Assembly: GCF_024305035.1 (NCBI RefSeq)
Contig: NZ_JAMWZB010000003.1
Location: 144,343-208,342, forward strand
Length of the DNA stretch: 64,000 nt
Source: Algoriphagus sp.
GTDB taxonomy: Bacteria; Bacteroidota; Bacteroidia; Cytophagales; Cyclobacteriaceae
Reading direction: 5' to 3'
Position numbers and translations under genes: made by a program. Positions 9,345 through 17,274 of the stretch are shown here, piece by piece. Under the pieces are notes generated by a model. The model did not search any database. It was given only the letters and a program-made list of their open reading frames with translations, and had not been told where the DNA came from. Every line of letters starts with the position of its first letter. Within the stretch, counting starts at the first letter, position 1.

Positions 9345-9866
9345 ATGAAGAAATTACTAAACTTTGTCTCTCAACCGGTGACCATTTTCACATTGGCTAT
9401 CTTGTTAATCCTATTTAATGGATTACTGATGTTATCCATGCCAAAGGAATATGCGCTGGATTTGAAATTTGCCTACACGGTCTCGGAGACTATTTTTGCT
9501 TTGGAAAGTATGGGGGCCCAATCGAGGATATTTTATCGGATCGGTATTTGGATTTTGGATTTCCCCTATATGGTCGTTTATATGCTCTTTTTTACGGGGG
9601 TGATTTTTAAACTTTGGGGAAATAACAAATTCCTACTCGTACCCCTACTAATTGGTTTTTTTGATTTGCTTGAAAATTTCTGTGTCTTGGCACTTCTGGA
9701 TTCTTTCCCTGACATTTCTCCGATTTTGGCTAAAACTGCTTCAGTTTTCACCACAATCAAGTGGATATTTGTTCTCTTTTTAATGGGGGCCATGGTGACT
9801 GGCTTGATCCGAATGATTGTCCAAAGGAAATATTCAACTGAGTCTGCTTCAAGATTTGAAGTTTGA
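9345..9866 (+). CDS. Hypothetical four-helix membrane protein
   Basis: The track's GTG start at 9267 abuts the previous stop. I prefer the ATG at 9345 (MKKLLNFVSQPV), giving 173 residues with about four hydrophobic segments: FTLAILLILFNGLLML, the DFPYMVVYMLFFTGVIF region, LVPLLIGFFDLLENF and IFVLFLMGAMVTGLI. There is no recognised domain or catalytic motif. It lies 78 bp after the carbonic anhydrase gene and 101 bp before the esterase, so membership in either unit is unclear. Confidence 0.7.
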   Translation: MKKLLNFVSQPVTIFTLAILLILFNGLLMLSMPKEYALDLKFAYTVSETIFALESMGAQSRIFYRIGIWILDFPYMVVYMLFFTGVIFKLWGNNKFLLVPLLIGFFDLLENFCVLALLDSFPDISPILAKTASVFTTIKWIFVLFLMGAMVTGLIRMIVQRKYSTESASRFEV

Positions 9867-9967
9867 TTTTTTCTTTGAATAAGTTCTCGTAATATTCTTT
9901 TATTTTTCGAAGGAATTTCATTAGTATTTCAAAGCGATGCGATCCAAAGCTTCCATTCTACTAAACT

Positions 9968-10681
9968 ATGAAAGAGGAATATTTTAAATGGTTTTCCAAC
10001 CACCTGCAGCGAGAGGTGCAAATGTTAGTTTTTGGGCATGCTGGGTACCCGGTGATTTTATTTCCCACTTCGAAAGGCTCCTTTCATGAAAATAAGGATA
10101 TGGGTTTGATCGGATCGGCGCATTGGTACCTTCAGCAGGGCTTGATTCAGATTTTTTGTCCAGAAAGCAATGATGCCCAAAGCTTTTATAATAAATCCCT
10201 GCATCCTCACCAACGAATTGAGAATCATGTGGCCTACGACAAAATGATTTGTCATGAACTTGTGGAACGGGTTCGTCTAAATACGGGTACAGCCAAAGTT
10301 GTGGTCGCCGGTTGTAGTTTTGGCGGATATCATGCAGCCAACTTTGCCTTTCGTCATCCTGGATACGTTAGTCATATGTTCAGCATGTCCGGGGCTTTTG
10401 ATATTAGGTCATTTATGGATGGCTATATTCATGATGATATTTATTATAACAGTCCATTGGAGTATTTACCGGGCCTACAAGATCGGGAACTCTGGAATAT
10501 GGATATCGTTTTAGGTACCTCTAATTGGGATATTTGTCTGGATTCCAATCTAAAACTTCACGATTGTCTCACTAAAAAGGAGCTCGCTCATTGGCTGGAT
10601 GTGAGGCATAATCAACGGCACGATTGGCCGGTTTGGCGAGAAATGTTCCCTCATTACTTAAGTAGAATCAAATTCAATTAA
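9968..10681 (+). CDS. Putative esterase (alpha/beta hydrolase), first gene of an amide-ligase cluster
   Basis: The 237-residue alpha/beta hydrolase of the esterase-D/COG4947 type has the nucleophile elbow GCSFGG with Ser117 and a likely catalytic His in HDWPVW near the C-terminus. There is no signal peptide, so it should act in the cytoplasm. It is followed at 22 bp by the ATP-grasp gene and opens a five-gene plus-strand run of ligase-type enzymes. In such a setting it could release, hydrolyse or transfer an acyl product. That role is inference. Confidence 0.82.
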   Translation: MKEEYFKWFSNHLQREVQMLVFGHAGYPVILFPTSKGSFHENKDMGLIGSAHWYLQQGLIQIFCPESNDAQSFYNKSLHPHQRIENHVAYDKMICHELVERVRLNTGTAKVVVAGCSFGGYHAANFAFRHPGYVSHMFSMSGAFDIRSFMDGYIHDDIYYNSPLEYLPGLQDRELWNMDIVLGTSNWDICLDSNLKLHDCLTKKELAHWLDVRHNQRHDWPVWREMFPHYLSRIKFN

Positions 10682-10703
10682 TCATCTTTTTACCCCTACA
10701 ACC

Positions 10704-11660
10704 ATGAAAAAAATAGGAATACTTTTCGGAATGGAGGATACCTTTCCGCAGGCTTTTATTGACCGCGTCAATCAGAAAGCCGAAAAGGGCATCCTTGCGG
10801 AAGCTGTCAAAATCGACAAAGTCATTCAAAATGAGTTGACTGAATATGCGGTGATTATAGATCGGATTTCTCAGGATGTACCATTTTACAGAGCCTACCT
10901 TAAAAATGCCGCCCTGACTGGTACCGCAGTAATTAATAATCCCTTTTGGTGGAGTGCCGACGATAAATTTTTTAACAATTGCCTTGCGGATCAATTAGGC
11001 GTTCCTTTGCCGAAAACCGTGATGTTGCCCTCTGCCGAGCACCCCACTGATACCACATCGAAGTCGTTTCGAAACCTTCAAGCTCCACTGGACTGGGAGG
11101 GAATATTTAATTATGTCGGATTTCCGGCATACATGAAGCCTTATGCGGGTGGAGGTTGGAAAAATGTTTATCGCTTGGAAAATAAAGCGGAATTTTTTCA
11201 AATCCATCCTCAAACTGGCCAACTCGTCATGCTGCTGCAAGAAGAAATTGTGTTTGATGATTATTTCAGGGTGTATTGCCTGGGAGGTAAAGCCGTACGA
11301 GTCATGGCCTATGAACCCCGAAATCCCCATCATCTCCGCTATGTGGTGGATAAGGCTCCCGCTTCAAAAAAGTTACTAGCTACCGTAAAAGATTACACCC
11401 TCAGACTTTGCAAAGGCTTGGGTTATGATTTCAATACCGTGGAGTTTGCTGTTCGGAATGGGATTCCTTATGCCATAGACTTTGGTAATCCGGCACCTGA
11501 TGCAGATGTGAATTCGGTAGGACAAGAAAATTTCGACTGGGTGGTTGAGCAGGCTGCAGATATGGCAATTCGCTATGCAAAAGCTCAAAAGCCCGGCAAA
11601 ATGAACCTTACCTGGGGGACCTTTATGAAGGAGTCGGTGGAAATGGCAAAACGATTTTGA
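10704..11660 (+). CDS. ATP-grasp domain ligase (RimK/glutathione synthetase-like)
   Basis: The 318-residue protein has the ATP-grasp order. A pre-ATP-grasp part is followed by the nucleotide-binding KPYAGGGWKNVYRL with its glycine-rich loop. Then come FDDYFRVYCLGGKAVRVM and the Mg-binding end FNTVEFAVRNGIPYAIDFGNPAPDADV. Such enzymes activate a carboxylate as acyl phosphate and join it to an amine. It lies between the esterase (22 bp) and the GCS2-type ligase (18 bp). The substrate is unknown. Confidence 0.85.
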   Translation: MKKIGILFGMEDTFPQAFIDRVNQKAEKGILAEAVKIDKVIQNELTEYAVIIDRISQDVPFYRAYLKNAALTGTAVINNPFWWSADDKFFNNCLADQLGVPLPKTVMLPSAEHPTDTTSKSFRNLQAPLDWEGIFNYVGFPAYMKPYAGGGWKNVYRLENKAEFFQIHPQTGQLVMLLQEEIVFDDYFRVYCLGGKAVRVMAYEPRNPHHLRYVVDKAPASKKLLATVKDYTLRLCKGLGYDFNTVEFAVRNGIPYAIDFGNPAPDADVNSVGQENFDWVVEQAADMAIRYAKAQKPGKMNLTWGTFMKESVEMAKRF

Positions 11661-11678
11661 CCCCATTTATAGCTAATT

Positions 11679-12797
11679 ATGTGCGCTTTAATTAAAAAGT
11701 TGCCCAACTTCACCTTAGGGGTAGAGGAGGAATATCAAATCATTGATCCAGATACAAGGGATCTTCGCTCCCACATGTCTAAGATCGTCGAGGGTGGTAA
11801 AATTCAGCTAAGAGAACAAGTCAAGGCTGAGATGCATCAATCTGTTGTAGAAGTAGGAACCAACATCTGCCAAAATGTAGCAGAAGCAAGAAAAGAAGTA
11901 GCTTTCCTGAGAAATAAAATTTCGGAATTGGCCGGTAAACAAAACCTGGTAGTGGGAGCGGCAAGTACCCATCCTTTTGCCAAATGGCAGGATCAGGAAA
12001 TCACCGACGATCCTCGCTATCACACCATAGTCAACGAGCTTAAAGACATTGCCCGGTCAAATTTAATTTTTGGAATGCATGTACATGTGGGCATTGAAAG
12101 CAGGGAAATTGCCTTACAACTGATGAATCAAGCTTGCTATTTTCTTCCCCATATTTATGCGTTGACTACCAATTCCCCCTTTTGGGAAGGTAGAAATACG
12201 GGGTTCAAAGCTTTTCGCGCCAAAGTTTTCGCCAAGTTTCCCCGAACAGGTTTGCCAGAATATTTTGATTCTGTTCAGTCCTATGACAATTTTTTGGAGA
12301 TTTTGGTCAAAACCAATTGCATAGATAATCCCAAAAAAATCTGGTGGGATCTTCGGATGCATCCTTTTTTCAGTACCATTGAGTTTAGAATTTGCGACAT
12401 GTGTTTGACTGTCAATGAAACGATTTGTGTGGTAGCCTTGATTCAGGCAGTAGTGGCCAAGCTGTATAAACTTTTGATGAGTAATACGAGCTTTAATATT
12501 TACCGAATTGCCTTGATCCGAGAAAATAAATTTCGTGCCGCGCGAAATGGCCTAGAAGGAATGTTGATCGATTTTGGGAAAAGAATTGAAGTACCCACGA
12601 CGGATTTAATCATGGAATTATTGGATTTTGTAGATGATGTAGTTGATGAGTTGGGAAGTCGAGAGGAAATCAATTACGTTCATACCATTCTCAAAAGTGG
12701 AACAGGTGCTGATCAGCAACTTATGGTTTTTGACCAGACCAATGATTTAAAGCAAGTGGTGGATTTTATTACCAGTAAGTTTAACGAGGGGATATAG
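11679..12797 (+). CDS. Carboxylate-amine ligase, YbdK/GCS2 family
   Basis: The 372-residue protein belongs to the glutamate-cysteine ligase type 2 family. The N-terminus has the family signature LGVEEEYQIIDPDTRDL. Further motifs are MHQSVVEVGTNIC, the HVHVG core in FGMHVHVGIES, and STIEFRICDMC. Family members (E. coli YbdK) have weak gamma-glutamylcysteine synthetase activity, but most have unknown acceptors. Adjacency to two ATP-grasp proteins and a glutamine amidotransferase suggests a dedicated peptide or amide product rather than ordinary glutathione synthesis. Confidence 0.92.
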   Translation: MCALIKKLPNFTLGVEEEYQIIDPDTRDLRSHMSKIVEGGKIQLREQVKAEMHQSVVEVGTNICQNVAEARKEVAFLRNKISELAGKQNLVVGAASTHPFAKWQDQEITDDPRYHTIVNELKDIARSNLIFGMHVHVGIESREIALQLMNQACYFLPHIYALTTNSPFWEGRNTGFKAFRAKVFAKFPRTGLPEYFDSVQSYDNFLEILVKTNCIDNPKKIWWDLRMHPFFSTIEFRICDMCLTVNETICVVALIQAVVAKLYKLLMSNTSFNIYRIALIRENKFRAARNGLEGMLIDFGKRIEVPTTDLIMELLDFVDDVVDELGSREEINYVHTILKSGTGADQQLMVFDQTNDLKQVVDFITSKFNEGI

Positions 12798-12806
12798 GCA
12801 ATTGCT

Positions 12807-12814
12807 TACCTTTG
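12807..12814 (+). promoter_or_regulatory. Candidate -7 element before the amidotransferase gene
   Basis: TACCTTTG matches TAnnTTTG and lies 27 bp before the GTG at 12841, in the longest gap (43 bp) of the cluster. No clear -33 partner is visible. It may be an internal promoter. Confidence 0.3.
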
Positions 12815-12840
12815 TGCTAGAAAAGTAAATTCAATAGAAC

Positions 12841-13671
12841 GTGGGAAAGAAGAAGTTGCAATTGGCCGTTTTAGACATGTATGACGGGGAGCCTAACCAA
12901 GGTATGCGCTGCATTAAAGACATCCTTGAACGCTTTACCCGGGAAATCAGCTATCGCGTCTTTGATGTTCGGGGGAAAGCCGAAATTCCCGAAATCCGTG
13001 ACTTCGATATTTTTATTTCCACCGGAGGTCCCGGTGACCCTTTGGAAGGGGATGGAAATTGGGATTTGAAATACTTTGACTTTTTGGATCAAGTATGGAT
13101 ATGGAATCAAAATCACTCACGCAAAAAGCAGCTTCTTCTTATATGCCATTCGTTTCAAATGGCATGTAAGCATTTTGGCCTAGGACAGATTACGAAGCGA
13201 AAATCCACCTCCTTTGGGGTGATGACTGTCCACAAAACAGTGGAAGGAAAGCAGGATTCTCTTTTTAGAAATTTGGAGAATCCCTTTTGGGCTGTGGATA
13301 GCCGAGATTATCAAGTGGTTCAACCGAATAGAAGAAAGTTTAGCTTATTGGGTTCAAAAATCATTGCTTTAGAAAAAATCCGATCACATGTGGAATATGA
13401 GCGGGCAATCATGGGGATTCGGTTTTCGGATGAAATCGTCGGAACCCAATTTCATCCCGAGGCGGATCCCGTTTCTTTTTTGGCCCATCTCAAAAAACCA
13501 GAGGTGCGGGAGAAAATCATCGCAATAAAGGGAAAAGCAAAATTTAGAACCATGCTCGAAAATCTAGTGGATGAGGAGAAAATCTATAAAACCAACGAGA
13601 CGCTGATTCCCAATTTTATAGAAAATGCCATCAAAAAAGGACAGGTAGAAACAGTGAAAATGTTGACTTAG
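12841..13671 (+). CDS. Class I glutamine amidotransferase (GuaA-like domain)
   Basis: The 276-residue protein starts at GTG because no upstream ATG is in frame close by. The triad of class I amidotransferases is present: Cys102 in LLICHSFQMA, then His205 and Glu207 in TQFHPEAD. The oxyanion-strand glycines TGGPGDP are also present. It should release ammonia from glutamine for a partner. GMP synthase's own ATP pyrophosphatase domain is absent, so it is not GuaA. It follows the GCS2 ligase and precedes the ATP-grasp-like protein by 5 bp, so ammonia is probably passed to one of these ligases. Confidence 0.87.
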   Translation: MGKKKLQLAVLDMYDGEPNQGMRCIKDILERFTREISYRVFDVRGKAEIPEIRDFDIFISTGGPGDPLEGDGNWDLKYFDFLDQVWIWNQNHSRKKQLLLICHSFQMACKHFGLGQITKRKSTSFGVMTVHKTVEGKQDSLFRNLENPFWAVDSRDYQVVQPNRRKFSLLGSKIIALEKIRSHVEYERAIMGIRFSDEIVGTQFHPEADPVSFLAHLKKPEVREKIIAIKGKAKFRTMLENLVDEEKIYKTNETLIPNFIENAIKKGQVETVKMLT

Positions 13672-13676
13672 AACTC

Positions 13677-14870
13677 ATGATCGAGCGCGTAAGGAGTAAG
13701 TTTAATGCAGAATTTTCTCATGAAAAGTATGCACATTTTTTAGAGGATATCGAAAAAGATTTTGGCTATCGGCCGACCTTTCGTATTGCAGAAACTCCCT
13801 TTTTTATTCCTAAAAGTTTGGAGCATCAGCTCATCGAAGCTTCCCAGCACCTTATCGAGTTTATCCAGAGACCCGATTTCAAGCAATTAACGCAAAGGGC
13901 GTTGAACTTAACTACCCAGGTGCCCAATGAAGACAGTCACACTCAATTTTTGGCCATCGATTTTGGCATTTGTGAAGAAGCGGGAGTCCTTGTTCCCAAG
14001 CTGATCGAAGTTCAGGGCTTTGCTTCCATTTTTAATTTTCAGCTTCATCTTTTCCAGAAACTCCAGGCAACGTATCCTTTCTTGACCGAGTGGTCTCCCT
14101 ACTTGAGCGGCTTGGATGAAAAAGGCTATTTGCAAAAATTGAAACAGGTGGTCCTGAACGGTCATCAACCTGAAGAAGTGGTTTTGTTGGATATTCAGCC
14201 CGAAAAACAAAACACCAAAATTGACTTTTATTATTGTCATCAGGATTTAGGAATTCCCATTTGCTGTGTGACCGATATTAGTAAGGAAGGAAAACAGCTG
14301 TATTATATCAATCAAAGGGGAGAGAAAATCAACATTAAGCGAATCTACAATCGGGTGATTTTTGATGAACTCGAATCCCGAAAGGATTTGAAATTAAACT
14401 TTAGCTTTACTGATGTATTGGAAGTGGAGTGGGCTGGACATCCCAACTGGTACTCTCGGATTTCCAAGTTTATTTTACCCTATTTGAAAGGGCCTTACTT
14501 TATCGAAAGCACCTTGTTGAGCGAAGTGAAATCTATTCCGAAAGATCTGGAAAATTACGTATTGAAGCCCTTATTTTCATTTTCAGGATCAGGGGTAGTT
14601 TTTAACCTAAGCCCCAGAGACATCGAATTGGTCCGGGAAAAGGATTTATTCATCCTGCAAAAGAAAGTAAACTATTTACCCCTTATTCAATCTCCAGATG
14701 GCAAAGTCAAGGTGGAAGTGAGAATCTTGGCTTTGTGGCCTGAGCAGGATGATCAACCCACCCTGGTAGGGAATTTGGTGAGATTGAGTCGCGGAGAAAT
14801 GATTGGTGTTAAGTTTAACCAAGACAAAGATTGGGTGGGTGGTTCCATTGGTTTGTTTCAAAGACCCTAA
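13677..14870 (+). CDS. Conserved protein, probable divergent circularly permuted ATP-grasp
   Basis: The 397-residue protein has no signal or membrane segment. I see a pattern parallel to the permuted ATP-grasp protein at 37031. KLIEVQGFASIFNFQ aligns by position with its LEDNLRCPSGVSYML, KRIYNRVIFDEL with LYRRIDDSFLD, and YVLKPLFSFSGSGVVF with its glycine-rich nucleotide loop. VKVEVRILALW matches the Mg-site RPYILYG region. It is the last gene of the five-gene cluster, 5 bp after the amidotransferase, with a terminator directly after it. The fold call is inference from motif order. No function is known to me. Confidence 0.65.
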   Translation: MIERVRSKFNAEFSHEKYAHFLEDIEKDFGYRPTFRIAETPFFIPKSLEHQLIEASQHLIEFIQRPDFKQLTQRALNLTTQVPNEDSHTQFLAIDFGICEEAGVLVPKLIEVQGFASIFNFQLHLFQKLQATYPFLTEWSPYLSGLDEKGYLQKLKQVVLNGHQPEEVVLLDIQPEKQNTKIDFYYCHQDLGIPICCVTDISKEGKQLYYINQRGEKINIKRIYNRVIFDELESRKDLKLNFSFTDVLEVEWAGHPNWYSRISKFILPYLKGPYFIESTLLSEVKSIPKDLENYVLKPLFSFSGSGVVFNLSPRDIELVREKDLFILQKKVNYLPLIQSPDGKVKVEVRILALWPEQDDQPTLVGNLVRLSRGEMIGVKFNQDKDWVGGSIGLFQRP

Positions 14871-14873
14871 AGA

Positions 14874-14901
14874 AAAATAACCGGACTTGCCGGCTATTTT
14901 T
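14874..14901 (+). terminator. Intrinsic terminator closing the ligase cluster
   Basis: AAAATAaCCGG and CCGGcTATTTT pair around a short loop, followed by TTGATTTTT. It begins 4 bp after the stop of the last cluster gene. Confidence 0.75.
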
Positions 14902-14915
14902 GATTTTTAAATTAG

Positions 14916-15134
14916 GTGGAAGTGAACTACCCATTTGCTAAAGACAAATGTGCTTCGTGCTTCACTGCAACTTACTTACTGCTTCGAAGAGTTAGAAGTC
15001 TCACTGTTGCTCCACACGTGTACTGGCAAGTCCCTTACGAGGTTTTAATGTCTTATACTGACAATGCAAATACTAAATTTGTTGCTTACATCCAAACCAC
15101 TAAAGATGGTTTGGTTTTACGCTCCGTTCTATAA
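14916..15134 (+). other. Possible small ORF or structured RNA between terminator and pyrE
   Basis: The track shows a 72-codon GTG ORF (MEVNYPFAKDKCASC...). It has no recognised domain and no visible ribosome binding site. The same stretch carries two hairpins, 14932-14950 (arms CATTTG/CAAATG) and 15092-15114 (arms CCAAACCA/TGGTTTGG). Both have the identical 7-nt loop CTAAAGA, and the second is followed by TTTTAC. A small RNA, a small protein, or chance are all possible. I do not call it a CDS. Confidence 0.3.
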
Positions 15135-15140
15135 ATAGGA

Positions 15141-15785
15141 TTACCTCTTCCAATTCTCAGGATCTTTTCGCCATTCGGTCAGTGAATCCAGGGCAGATTG
15201 ATTGATGTAATTTCGCTCTACTGCTTTGGGTAACATGGCTTCATAATGGGAAAGGACAATCAATTTTACGTCGGCATTTTTAAAATTCTCCTCAGCCACT
15301 GAAAAGCCATAGCTAAAAATGGCCACCATGCCCAAAACCTCAAACCCAGCATTTCGAAGGTCCTCTACAGCTTTCAGGGAGCTTCCGCCGGTGGAAACCA
15401 AATCCTCTACAACGACCACTTTTTGACCGGGAACGACCTTTCCTTCAATTCTATTTTCCATCCCATGGTCTTTGGGTTTGGATCGGACATAGATAAAAGG
15501 AAGCCCTAGATCATTTGCTAAAAGGGCTCCTTGTGGGATTCCTGCTGTTGCTACTCCCGCAATAGCCGCAACATCAGGGAAGTAATGCTGGATGCTTTTC
15601 ACCAGATTTTCCTTAATCAGAGTACGAACTTTTGGATAGGAAAGGGAAAGGCGATTGTCGCAATAGATAGGAGATTTCCATCCCGAGGCCCAAGTAAATG
15701 GCTTTTCTGGCTGTAAACGAATGGCTTGTATTTCGAGTAACTGATCAGCAATTTCTGCTGCTACACTTTGATCTAAAATTTCCAT
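15141..15785 (-). CDS. pyrE: Orotate phosphoribosyltransferase
   Basis: The start is moved to the ATG at 15783-15785 (MEILDQSVAAEIADQL), giving 214 residues. The track's longer start would overlap the divergent NUDIX gene. The PRPP-binding motif VVVVEDLVSTGGSSLKAV is present, with the upstream signatures FTWASGWKSPIYCDNR and KDHGMENRIEGKV typical of PyrE. It makes OMP from orotate and PRPP in pyrimidine synthesis. It is divergent from the NUDIX gene with a 91-bp gap that should hold both promoters. No other pyr genes are near. Confidence 0.95.
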   Translation of the reverse strand: MEILDQSVAAEIADQLLEIQAIRLQPEKPFTWASGWKSPIYCDNRLSLSYPKVRTLIKENLVKSIQHYFPDVAAIAGVATAGIPQGALLANDLGLPFIYVRSKPKDHGMENRIEGKVVPGQKVVVVEDLVSTGGSSLKAVEDLRNAGFEVLGMVAIFSYGFSVAEENFKNADVKLIVLSHYEAMLPKAVERNYINQSALDSLTEWRKDPENWKR

Positions 15786-15876
15786 AATCAAAAATAAGCG
15801 ATAATGTTTGCCGGAGGTTGCTGTCCCCCGATTTTTTGTGCATTTTTGGCCAAAACCCATCCCACCTGATTCCCTT

Positions 15877-16545
15877 ATGAGAATCTTTATCAACGATAAA
15901 CCACTGGATTTACTCAGCTATGAGGATGTAAATGCCAGTAAAAAATACGATGCTACTTTTTACGACACCGATGTGCTTCCAGCCATTGGTCGATGGAAAG
16001 ATGATATTATTTTTTACGAACCGTCTCATGATCTGATCATTCGGATTTTGTACCAATTGCGGACTCGAAAACTGAGGGATTTGGATTCGATTACCTTAGT
16101 GTCAGCTGATAAATCTTCGTTAAAACAATTTGTGAAAAGCCGGTTTTCAATTATTAAAGCGGCAGGGGGAATTGTTACCAAAAAAAAACAGATCTTATTG
16201 ATTTACCGTTTGGGGAAATGGGATTTTCCGAAAGGAAAATTTGATAAAGGAGAAACCCCTTCCCAATGTGCGGTCCGAGAAGTAGAGGAGGAATGTGCGA
16301 TTAAGGTAAAACTTGGCGATCACCTTTGCAATACTTGGCATACCTATACCCAAAACCGAAAAAGTATTCTCAAAAAGACGTATTGGTATGTAATGGAAAG
16401 CGTTTCCGATGATGGCATGAAACCTCAACGGGAGGAGGGAATAGTTGATATCCGGTGGTTTAGGGAAGCTGAGGCAAAAATCGCCCTGATCAATTCCTAT
16501 CCTTCCATGAGATGGCTATTCAAGCAGTTTTTGAAAACTTTTTGA
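15877..16545 (+). CDS. NUDIX hydrolase with N-terminal extension
   Basis: The start is set at the ATG at 15877 (MRIFINDKPLDLLSYEDV), giving 222 residues. The first ~95 residues form a separate small domain. The NUDIX fold follows with a complete box GKFDKGETPSQCAVREVEEECAI (Gx5Ex7REVxEExxx form). Such enzymes hydrolyse nucleoside diphosphate-linked compounds. The stop codon abuts the coaD stop (16545/16546) with convergent orientation. The substrate is unknown. Confidence 0.88.
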   Translation: MRIFINDKPLDLLSYEDVNASKKYDATFYDTDVLPAIGRWKDDIIFYEPSHDLIIRILYQLRTRKLRDLDSITLVSADKSSLKQFVKSRFSIIKAAGGIVTKKKQILLIYRLGKWDFPKGKFDKGETPSQCAVREVEEECAIKVKLGDHLCNTWHTYTQNRKSILKKTYWYVMESVSDDGMKPQREEGIVDIRWFREAEAKIALINSYPSMRWLFKQFLKTF

Positions 16546-17001
16546 TTAAATTGTGTAAGGCAAAAATTCACTCACATTTCCCCCATATCGGTGAACTTCA
16601 CGGATCACCGTTGAGCTTATTGCCGCGTAATGAGGGGAAGTGATGAGAAATACCGTTTCCAGATTTTCATTGAGATATCGGTTCATCTGGCTAATCGTGT
16701 TTTCGTATTCAAAGTCGGTGGTATTTCGTAAACCTCTGATTAAAAAACCGGCTTCATGCTTTTTTGCCAGTGTGGAGGTCAGTTCATTGTATACAATGAC
16801 TTTTACTCTAGGCTCTTCAGAATAAACAGATTTGATTTTCTCCACCATCAAGTCGATATCAAAATATCGGTTCTTTTTTGTGGAATTGTAGCCGATACCA
16901 ATGAGGACTTCATCAAAAATCTCCAGACTTCTCATCACAATATCGTGGTGCCCCATGGTGTAGGGGTCGAATGAACCGGGAAATATTGCCGTTTTTTTCA
17001 T
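16546..17001 (-). CDS. coaD: Phosphopantetheine adenylyltransferase
   Basis: The 151-residue protein has the nucleotidyltransferase motifs TAIFPGSFDPYTMGHHDIV near the N-terminus and the C-terminal ISSTVIREVHRYGG, both diagnostic of CoaD. It converts 4'-phosphopantetheine to dephospho-CoA. The start codon lies within the first copy of an 89-bp tandem repeat, so the leader sequence has been partly duplicated upstream. DUF3822 lies upstream on the same strand, a pairing I recall as common in Bacteroidota. Confidence 0.95.
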   Translation of the reverse strand: MKKTAIFPGSFDPYTMGHHDIVMRSLEIFDEVLIGIGYNSTKKNRYFDIDLMVEKIKSVYSEEPRVKVIVYNELTSTLAKKHEAGFLIRGLRNTTDFEYENTISQMNRYLNENLETVFLITSPHYAAISSTVIREVHRYGGNVSEFLPYTI

Positions 17002-17217
17002 CTGATTATAATTTGTTCTTCAGCGGTCAGATGGAATCTCGCAATTCTAATCATCCCTCTGTGTGTCGCTTTAGTCATGCTCGATTTCATCTGTATATAA
17101 TTTGTTCTTCAGCGGTCATATGAAATCTCGCAATTCTAATCATCCCGGTGTGTGACGGGTACGTCGTGCTCGATTTCATAGGTTTATAATTGTTTTTCAG
17201 AGGTCAATTGAAATCTC
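16996..17217. repeat. 89-bp tandem direct repeat, about 2.4 copies, over the coaD start
   Basis: Three copies align at an exact 89-bp period. TTTCAT anchors occur at 16996, 17085 and 17174. TATAA anchors occur at 17007, 17096 and 17185, each followed by TTGTTCTTCAG or a close variant. Copies 1 and 2 are near-identical over long stretches such as ATCTCGCAATTCTAATCATCCC. Copy 3 is truncated and diverged. Each full unit also has inverted arms ATGAAATC/GATTTCAT, exact in copy 2. The repeat fills most of the DUF3822-coaD gap and includes the coaD start codon context. Confidence 0.85.
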
Positions 17218-17274
17218 AAAGACTTGATGGTCAACCCCATATTTGAAATTTTTTTTGTCCCAGCCTTTGCTGAA

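Noticed and set aside
12841-13671. Reading this gene as guaA (GMP synthase).
   Set aside because: Only the glutaminase domain is present. The ATP pyrophosphatase and dimerisation domains of GuaA are missing.
17007-17217. Regularly spaced repeats could suggest a CRISPR array.
   Set aside because: The repeated unit is 89 bp with no spacer between copies and no cas genes near. It is a plain tandem repeat.
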